Assembly (NCBI GenBank): GCA_016763595.1 | Contig: JAESTN010000167.1 | Location: 1-27,593, forward strand | Reading direction: 5' to 3' | DNA length: 27,593 bases | From: Flavobacteriaceae bacterium | GTDB lineage: Bacteria; Bacteroidota; Bacteroidia; Flavobacteriales; Flavobacteriaceae | Shown here: positions 23,104-27,593 of the stretch, piece after piece | How positions within the stretch are numbered: the stretch's first letter is position 1 | Layout of the letters: every line of letters begins with the position of its first letter | Made by a program: the position numbers and the translations under genes | Notes under the pieces: generated by a model | What the model was told of the DNA's origin: nothing | The model's database searches: none | Seen by the model: only the letters and a program-made list of their open reading frames with translations

Positions 23104-23390
23104 ATGCCCGTGCCGGAATTACACGTGTATCGTTTGACATGGACGAAAATCCACGAAAGCAACCATTTGAATTTTTGACTGGCGAGACTGTTCCAAAAAC
23201 CGAAGAGCGGGCAAATTAATCTCTACCATCAGATGGATGTCCATTCTGCGACACGATTGGGGAGGCTGTTTTATGCCATGAATGTTCATTCCAGCAAAGC
23301 GGTGCAATTTCAAATGCGAACGATCAGGTCAACGCGGCATTGAGCGATTCCACAGATATGCAGCGCACAATAAATCGCTTGCTTCTGTAG
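23097..23390 (+). pseudogene. Possible broken zinc-ribbon gene (in-frame TAA)
   Basis: One reading frame gives protein-like sequence from the ATG at 23097 (MHDARAGITRVSFDMDENPR, then EFLTGETVPKTEERAN), a TAA at 23217, and then continues in the same frame (SDGCPFCDTIGEAVLCHECS, then QVNAALSDSTDMQRTINRL) to a TAG at 23388. The second part has a C-x2-C-x8-C-x2-C zinc ribbon but no start codon of its own. This suggests a gene of about 97 aa disrupted by a nonsense change. Its end overlaps the promoter at 23379. No family is recognised. Confidence 0.35.
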
Positions 23391-23409
23391 TTACTACAGA
23401 TTTTATACT
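23379..23409 (+). promoter_or_regulatory. Second mer-type promoter/operator (cluster 23505-24845)
   Basis: A -35 box TTGCTT (23379-23384), a 19-bp spacer and a -10 box TATACT (23404-23409). The spacer holds a perfect dyad TCTGTAGT-T-ACTACAGA. The 31-bp element differs from the merT promoter at only five positions, so the same Hg-responsive MerR (4912-5331) should control it. It is followed by the small CC-containing membrane protein gene 95 bp downstream. Confidence 0.85.
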
Positions 23410-23504
23410 GACACAATCTGCTTATTGAGAAACAATGGTATTCACCATTTTTGCAATTTTTTATCCAAATTGTAGTGGTTTGGAAGTGCGGAAAGGCATT
23501 TGAT

Positions 23505-23717
23505 ATGGACGACAATCAACCAAACGGGTCATCTGGTTTTCTTATTCTTGTACCAGCATTGTTGCTTTGCTGTTTAGGGCCGGTGCTTTTGGCATCGGCG
23601 TCTATTGGTGGGCTATCGTTTCTGTCAGGGGTCGGAGCCTACCTATCCATTGGTTTTGCTGCATTAGCCGCCATTGGAGCGATAATGTATTTTGGCGGGC
23701 GGAAGCGGCGCAATTAG
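23505..23717 (+). CDS. Small MerF-like membrane protein with vicinal Cys
   Basis: 70 aa from the ATG at 23505, with GAAAGG eight bases upstream. There are two hydrophobic helices (about 12-34 and 43-63), a vicinal Cys pair in the first (LLLCCLGPVLLA, Cys22-Cys23) and a basic tail (GGRKRRN). Size, two helices and CC placement resemble MerF/MerE-type Hg(II) transporters, but the usual second Cys pair is missing. It lies behind a MerR-type promoter matching that of merT. Hg(II) uptake is inferred. Confidence 0.75.
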   Translation: MDDNQPNGSSGFLILVPALLLCCLGPVLLASASIGGLSFLSGVGAYLSIGFAALAAIGAIMYFGGRKRRN

Positions 23718-23751
23718 AGAAATCCAGATTTCACAGAAAGGAGGATAAATT

Positions 23752-24405
23752 ATGAAATACGCTGAACTGCTCGGTAAATTATCCTCAATTCTAATCGTGC
23801 TTTCTGCCCTTTCATTTGTAGCGGTCGGAATTGCCGTTGTGCTGGCGCCCGAAGCGCTAAAGGCGTTCTTTGATACCTCAATAAAGGAAATTCACAGTAT
23901 TGGCCTTTTGGGCTCTGTACTCATTATGACCATTGCGGCACTTACGGCATTTCCAGCTGAATTACCTGCCATAGCATGCGGAGCGATGTATGGATTGACA
24001 CCTGGATTCATCATCACGTGGATTACGGCAATGATTGGTGCAAGTGTGGCATTTTTCGTTGGCCGGTTTGTAGAACCAGCATTTTTAGAAGTTGTCATTG
24101 GGAAGAAGGTATTTGCCCTAGTAAGGAAAAAGGCAAATGAAAATACAGGAATCATGACATTGTTCCTGATCCGTCTGGTTCCATTGTTTCCGTTTTTTGT
24201 CGTCAATTTTGCATCTGGAATGTCTGGGATGAAATACCACAGTTATTTGCTTGCCACTGGTGTGGGAATAATCCCCGGGGCATTTGTAAGCAGCGCGATT
24301 GGTGCCGGATTGATCTTCGCAAATACGGTTATCGTGCTAATCGCCTTGTCTGTTTTCTTACTGACAGCTTTCTCTATCAAAATATACAGGAGTTCCAGTG
24401 TTTAG
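23752..24405 (+). CDS. TVP38/TMEM64-type membrane protein (VTT/DedA-like)
   Basis: 217 aa, with AAAGGAGG before the ATG. About six hydrophobic segments are present. The VTT/SNARE-associated core is visible: FPAELPAIACGAMYGL (about 66-80), the GASVAFFVGRFVEP stretch, and IRLVPLFPFFVVNFASGMSG (about 142-160) with the R-x3-PxxPF-type motif near a re-entrant loop. The family includes lipid scramblase-like proteins, and members recur next to merA in other bacteria, where their role in mercury handling is unknown. It is co-transcribed with the small CC protein (35-bp gap). Confidence 0.88.
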   Translation: MKYAELLGKLSSILIVLSALSFVAVGIAVVLAPEALKAFFDTSIKEIHSIGLLGSVLIMTIAALTAFPAELPAIACGAMYGLTPGFIITWITAMIGASVAFFVGRFVEPAFLEVVIGKKVFALVRKKANENTGIMTLFLIRLVPLFPFFVVNFASGMSGMKYHSYLLATGVGIIPGAFVSSAIGAGLIFANTVIVLIALSVFLLTAFSIKIYRSSSV

Positions 24406-24449
24406 CCGAAAGCTCACGGTAAAGGCGCACCTACCAAATATCATTCAAT

Positions 24450-24845
24450 ATGAGGGTCGGCGTTGTGACAGATAGTCCGAAAAATTCACTGAATACAAAA
24501 GTGGTACTGGCAGTTTCAGAGGCACTTGCAATGCATCTGGTTGCTCAGCGATTTGGCATAGAGATATCAATGGCGGAGGACTGGCTGCGTCACCATCGCA
24601 ACACGGTCGAACAAACTGGTACAAAAATTTCACTGCCACAATCTCCAAACTTCGACAAGTACCGACCATTTGTGGACCAGTTGATCAGCGATAAACCAGA
24701 TATTAAAATGGGAGGAATTGCAGAGCAACTTATGGCAGAAATATTGGCTCCAAAGCCCTTGAAACTATCCAAAAAAAATTATACGACATATTCTTCAAAT
24801 TCAAACAGCAAGAGCCGCCGGGACAAACTCAACACGCCGAAATAA
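24450..24845 (+). CDS. Hypothetical protein, 131 aa
   Basis: It starts 45 bases after the VTT gene, with no clear ribosome site at the ATG. It has an N-terminal helical half (NTKVVLAVSEALAMHLVAQR, then EISMAEDWLRHH), a central FDKYRPFVDQLISDKPDIKM stretch and a basic Ser/Asn/Lys tail. The central part vaguely recalls the helix-turn-helix linker of some IS transposases, so it may be a fragment, but no DDE motif is present. No function is assigned. Confidence 0.5.
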   Translation: MRVGVVTDSPKNSLNTKVVLAVSEALAMHLVAQRFGIEISMAEDWLRHHRNTVEQTGTKISLPQSPNFDKYRPFVDQLISDKPDIKMGGIAEQLMAEILAPKPLKLSKKNYTTYSSNSNSKSRRDKLNTPK

Positions 24846-24850
24846 AGTTC

Positions 24851-25003
24851 TCAATCGAATAATACTTTTGGCTGGTTTCCGATTTTGTAAAGATATCCGA
24901 ACTGTGCAAGAGCCGCAACCATTGAAATTGCGAAAACAATCAATCCATGTTCAAGAATAATGCTGACCGCGATCAAAACAAGTTTATCCCGATTTGCTGA
25001 AAT
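24851..25003 (-). CDS. Possible small membrane ORF following dctM
   Basis: About 50 codons in the same frame as dctM, directly after its TAA (25012-25010), read as a hydrophobic protein: NRDKLVLIAVSIILEHGLIV, then ISMVAALAQFGYLYKIG, ending KVLFD. No ATG is placed near the front; an ATT (25003) or internal TTG would have to serve, or the TAA would have to be read through. It fills the gap to the convergent gene that ends at 24845. It could be a small coupled subunit or a remnant. Confidence 0.35.
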   Translation of the reverse strand: MSANRDKLVLIAVSIILEHGLIVFAISMVAALAQFGYLYKIGNQPKVLFD

Positions 25004-25009
25004 GAACCA

Positions 25010-26371
25010 TTATGACCCAAGAACGGCAGTGGGAAGCCAGGTCACAGTCGCTGGTAAAATCAGAACCAAACCAATCATCAACAATTGAAGCAACACCAGC
25101 GGTACGACACCACGATAAATCGAAGCCATACTGATTTCTGGGGGTGCTGAGCCTTTTAGAAAAAACAAGGCAAACCCGAATGGTGGTGTTAGGAATGATG
25201 TTTGCAGCACAAGGGCGATCAGTGCTCCAATCCATAGCCGCGCCAGTTGGTCACTGCCAACATATTGTGCAAAATCCAGCGCCTTGATGGCGGGATACAG
25301 AATGGGTAGCGAGACAAGGGTAATTTCGATCCAGTCTATGAAAAACCCAAGCACAAACAGGATAAGGAGGATAACAAACAGGATTCCAAAATCCGAAAGA
25401 GCAAGGCTTTCGAACAGCCCGATGGCGATATCATCACCACCATAGAATCGGAACACCAGCGAGAACAAGCTGGCTCCCATCACAACAAAAAACACCATGC
25501 CAGTAATAATCATGGTGCGATAAAGCGCCTTTCGAAGCAGGGAAATATCAAACCCACGATAAAGGAATATCAATAGTGCGGCACCCACGGCTCCAACGGC
25601 GGCGGATTCCGAGGGTGCAACCCAACCGGCAATTATTGATCCAAGCACCAGTACAATAAGCCCGACAGGCAGCACCAGGCCGCGTATAATATGTGGCAGT
25701 AGAGGCCCATAGTCGATTTGGGTTCCGGCTTTGTCTTGCGGCCTTGACCAGACAATGTCCGAGACAATAAAATACACAGAAAAAGCCAATGCCAAGCACA
25801 GGATCGGTACTATTGGTGCCAGAAACATGTTGGCGATAGTTAAATCCAAGGCGTCAGACAAAAAGAACAGCATGATCGCGGGAGGAGCAATCACCCCGAG
25901 CGTTCCGGCTGCTGCAATTGCTCCTGTTGCGACTTCCGGTCGATAACGTTGCTCCAACATTGTGGGCAGGGCAGCAAGAGTGATGGTCGCAACCGATGCA
26001 CCAATTACACCCGCCATGGGTGCCAGTAATAGACCGATCAGGATGACGGATACACACATATTACCCGGAATTCGCGCCAAAATTCGCTGCAAACACAAAA
26101 GCAATTCCCGCGCGGCACCACTGATCTCCAGCGCCACACCCATAAACAACAACATCGGAACTGCCGGGTAAATCAGGTTTTCACCGATTGCGGAGTAAAC
26201 CTTGTTGGGAACAAGATACAAGGACGCTAGCGGGAACTCGTCGATCATCAATCCTAACAAGGCAAAGCTGACACCTACTCCAGCCAGAATACCCCCAACC
26301 GGAAAGCCAGTGAACAGTAGAACAGCCAATGTAAGCAGCATCAGCAGTGGAAAATAATCAACCAAAATCAT
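25010..26371 (-). CDS. dctM: TRAP transporter large permease subunit (DctM type)
   Basis: 453 aa with about 12-13 transmembrane helices. Family features include LFTGFPVGGILAGVGVSF, the NLIYPAVPMLLFMG stretch, GVIGASVATITLAALPTML, AAGTLGVIAPPAIMLFF and WVAPSESAAVGAVGA, as in the large TRAP subunits that carry substrate with Na+. The C-terminal LTPPFGFALFFLKGSAP motif is also standard. Its ATG overlaps the dctQ stop (ATGA). No periplasmic binding protein (DctP/TAXI) gene is in the plasmid, so the substrate is unknown and a host-encoded partner may be needed. The operon begins with a CDF transporter under a MerR-type promoter. Confidence 0.92.
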   Translation of the reverse strand: MILVDYFPLLMLLTLAVLLFTGFPVGGILAGVGVSFALLGLMIDEFPLASLYLVPNKVYSAIGENLIYPAVPMLLFMGVALEISGAARELLLCLQRILARIPGNMCVSVILIGLLLAPMAGVIGASVATITLAALPTMLEQRYRPEVATGAIAAAGTLGVIAPPAIMLFFLSDALDLTIANMFLAPIVPILCLALAFSVYFIVSDIVWSRPQDKAGTQIDYGPLLPHIIRGLVLPVGLIVLVLGSIIAGWVAPSESAAVGAVGAALLIFLYRGFDISLLRKALYRTMIITGMVFFVVMGASLFSLVFRFYGGDDIAIGLFESLALSDFGILFVILLILFVLGFFIDWIEITLVSLPILYPAIKALDFAQYVGSDQLARLWIGALIALVLQTSFLTPPFGFALFFLKGSAPPEISMASIYRGVVPLVLLQLLMIGLVLILPATVTWLPTAVLGS

Positions 26372-26868
26372 TCTTTGACACCGTCTTCCCGGTTTGGATA
26401 AACCAGACGATAGCAGGCGGCCAAGAACAATAAAAACGCGCCAACTGGTAAGGCTGACTTTACAATCCAGCGCGATGATAGTCCAAAAGCAGCCCTTGAG
26501 CCTTCACCCTGCATGAATGACAACCATGTCATCTGGGTTCCGAACCATAGCAAGACCAATGACAGCGGCATCAGCATTGCAATTAACATTACCCGCTCAA
26601 GCATTGCCTTTCTTGCGGGGGAAAAACGCTCCCGCAAAATATCAACCCGCACATGTTTATCCACGAGATAGGTATAACCAATGGCAAACATCACGCAGGC
26701 AAAAAAGAAATGCCAGGTCAGTTCCTGAAGTGGTGTCGAACCCAATTGAAAAAATCGCCGGGTCACTATGTCAAAGATTGAAACCAGGGTTAGCCCGGGC
26801 AGAAATATCAGTGCTGCAAGAGCACCGCCAAACTTGATGATCTTCCGTGCAAATTCAAGCACTCTCAT
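26368..26868 (-). CDS. dctQ: TRAP transporter small permease subunit (DctQ type)
   Basis: 166 aa from the ATG at 26868; a TTG at 26877 (169 aa) is also possible. Both lie inside the end of the CDF gene (14-23 bp overlap). There are four transmembrane helices. DctQ features include the FFQLGSTPLQELTWHFFFAC stretch (helix 2 start), GYTYLVDKHVRVDIL, where HVRVD is a strongly conserved family box, and FSPARKAMLERV. It forms the membrane complex with DctM encoded directly downstream. Confidence 0.9.
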   Translation of the reverse strand: MRVLEFARKIIKFGGALAALIFLPGLTLVSIFDIVTRRFFQLGSTPLQELTWHFFFACVMFAIGYTYLVDKHVRVDILRERFSPARKAMLERVMLIAMLMPLSLVLLWFGTQMTWLSFMQGEGSRAAFGLSSRWIVKSALPVGAFLLFLAACYRLVYPNREDGVKE

Positions 26869-27577
26869 GATCCTCAATCTCTCGGATATTGCCTGCTAAT
26901 CGGCCAACACCTAATTTAATATCGGTGCTTTCCAGATATTCTCTCCGGGCTTGCCGCAAGATCAGAAATGCTGAATTGAGAAATAACCCGGCCATAATGA
27001 ACGCAACCAGCAAATCCGGCCATGCGGTCGCTGTAGCCCAAACACCCACACTTGCAATCAAAACCGCCAGATTGCCAATGGCATCATTGCGCGAACAAAG
27101 CCAGACAGAGCGAACATTGGCATCACCGTCTTTGTATTGCATCAGCAAAAGAACACTTGTAATATTTGCAGCCAGGGCAAGAAAACCGATGGCTCCCATG
27201 ATTTCTGCTTTCGGTAGTCCTATGAACAGTGTCATATAGACCGTTGAGCTAAATACCCAAATGCCCATGAGCATCAGGCTCAAGCCTTTGACAATGGCAG
27301 CAATTGCCCGTGTTTTCAAACTCAAGCCGATCACGGCGAGGCTCAGTCCATAGGTCAATGCGTCGCCAAGAAAATCGAGAGCATCTGCCTGCAGCGCCTG
27401 AGAACCCGCTATCCTCCCAGCCATCATCTCGACCAGAAACATTGCTCCATTGATGGCAATTACAATCCAGAGTATTTTTCGGTAACGGCTATCTACACCA
27501 TCAAATACCGGATTGCCTGAGCAACCACATGATGCTTCTTGTGTGGAACCGCATTCTTGATCAAATATTGGAACCAT
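26855..27577 (-). CDS. CDF-family metal cation transporter, short form
   Basis: 240 aa; the first 113 bases are repeated at 1-113. Six transmembrane helices of the CDF family, with no cytoplasmic C-terminal domain. The N-terminal tail has Cys9, Cys17 and Cys19 (DQECGSTQEASCGCSG). Helix 2 reads QADALDFLGDALTYG and helix 5 reads CSRNDAIGNLAVL. Aligned with zinc CDF proteins, where both helices carry HxxxD, the site here is Asp68/Asp72 and Cys161/Asp165, an unusual combination that points to a thiol-loving or different metal. A MerR-type promoter precedes it, a MerR gene is divergent, and dctQ-dctM follow. Confidence 0.88.
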   Translation of the reverse strand: MVPIFDQECGSTQEASCGCSGNPVFDGVDSRYRKILWIVIAINGAMFLVEMMAGRIAGSQALQADALDFLGDALTYGLSLAVIGLSLKTRAIAAIVKGLSLMLMGIWVFSSTVYMTLFIGLPKAEIMGAIGFLALAANITSVLLLMQYKDGDANVRSVWLCSRNDAIGNLAVLIASVGVWATATAWPDLLVAFIMAGLFLNSAFLILRQARREYLESTDIKLGVGRLAGNIREIEDHESA

Positions 27578-27593
27578 TTAGTCGTCCATTAAA
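27465..27593. repeat. Second copy of the circular-assembly overlap
   Basis: Exact copy of 1-129, holding the 5' end of the CDF gene and 16 bases beyond its start. Only one copy belongs to the molecule. Confidence 0.95.

Overview
The first 129 bases are repeated exactly as the last 129 bases (1-129 = 27465-27593). This is the usual overlap at the ends of an assembled circular molecule, so the window is best read as a complete circular plasmid of 27,464 bp. It carries an iteron origin, a Rep gene, partition genes, a toxin-antitoxin pair, mobilization genes and a metal-resistance module, and no recognisable chromosomal genes. The Rep protein (RPA type), the DUF3768 protein, ArdC and the large ParB-domain protein form a set I know mainly from alphaproteobacterial plasmids. 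An alphaproteobacterial host is therefore the best guess, but the sequence does not prove it.

Layout. (1) Resistance module, about 9.4 kb, running from 23379 across the artificial join to 5331. It has a minus-strand mer operon (merT, two merP genes, a small CC-containing membrane protein, a MerF-like protein, merA, a four-helix membrane protein, a SHOCT protein) with divergent merR at 4912-5331. A second cluster lies on the plus strand (23505-24845: small CC membrane protein, VTT/DedA-type protein, unknown protein). A CDF metal transporter is followed by TRAP transporter DctQ and DctM subunits (27577 down to 25010), divergent from a second MerR-family gene (191-613). (2) Maintenance region, 5332-12272: large ParB-domain protein, GIY-YIG protein, HicAB, iterons plus Rep, ParA plus a small partner. 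(3) Mobilization and accessory region, 12269-22205: DnaJ-type zinc-finger protein, MOBP-like relaxase and MobC, DUF3768 genes, a six-gene operon led by a VirD4/TraG-type coupling ATPase, and ArdC. (4) A serine resolvase and candidate res sites at 22469-23103 mark the edge of the resistance module. No type IV secretion channel genes are present, so the plasmid looks mobilizable rather than self-transmissible.

How it fits together. Three promoters have the MerR-family layout: a dyad inside a 19-bp spacer between the -35 and -10 boxes. Two of them (merT and the 23505 cluster) match at 26 of 31 positions and probably answer to the same MerR. The third, in front of the CDF-TRAP operon, has a different dyad and probably answers to the second regulator. 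Hg(II) would be bound by the MerP proteins, imported by MerT and the MerF-like protein, and reduced by MerA. The CDF-TRAP operon would export or otherwise handle a second metal or thiol-reactive stress.

Most unusual points: a metal-type promoter driving a CDF transporter together with a TRAP QM pair that has no binding protein; a CDF protein whose predicted metal site reads D,D/C,D; two copies of a covarying structured leader (7477-7577 and 16432-16573, RNA from the minus strand); a run of eight hairpins before mobC; and a coupling-protein operon containing a separate J-domain protein, while a DnaJ-type zinc-finger protein sits behind the relaxase.
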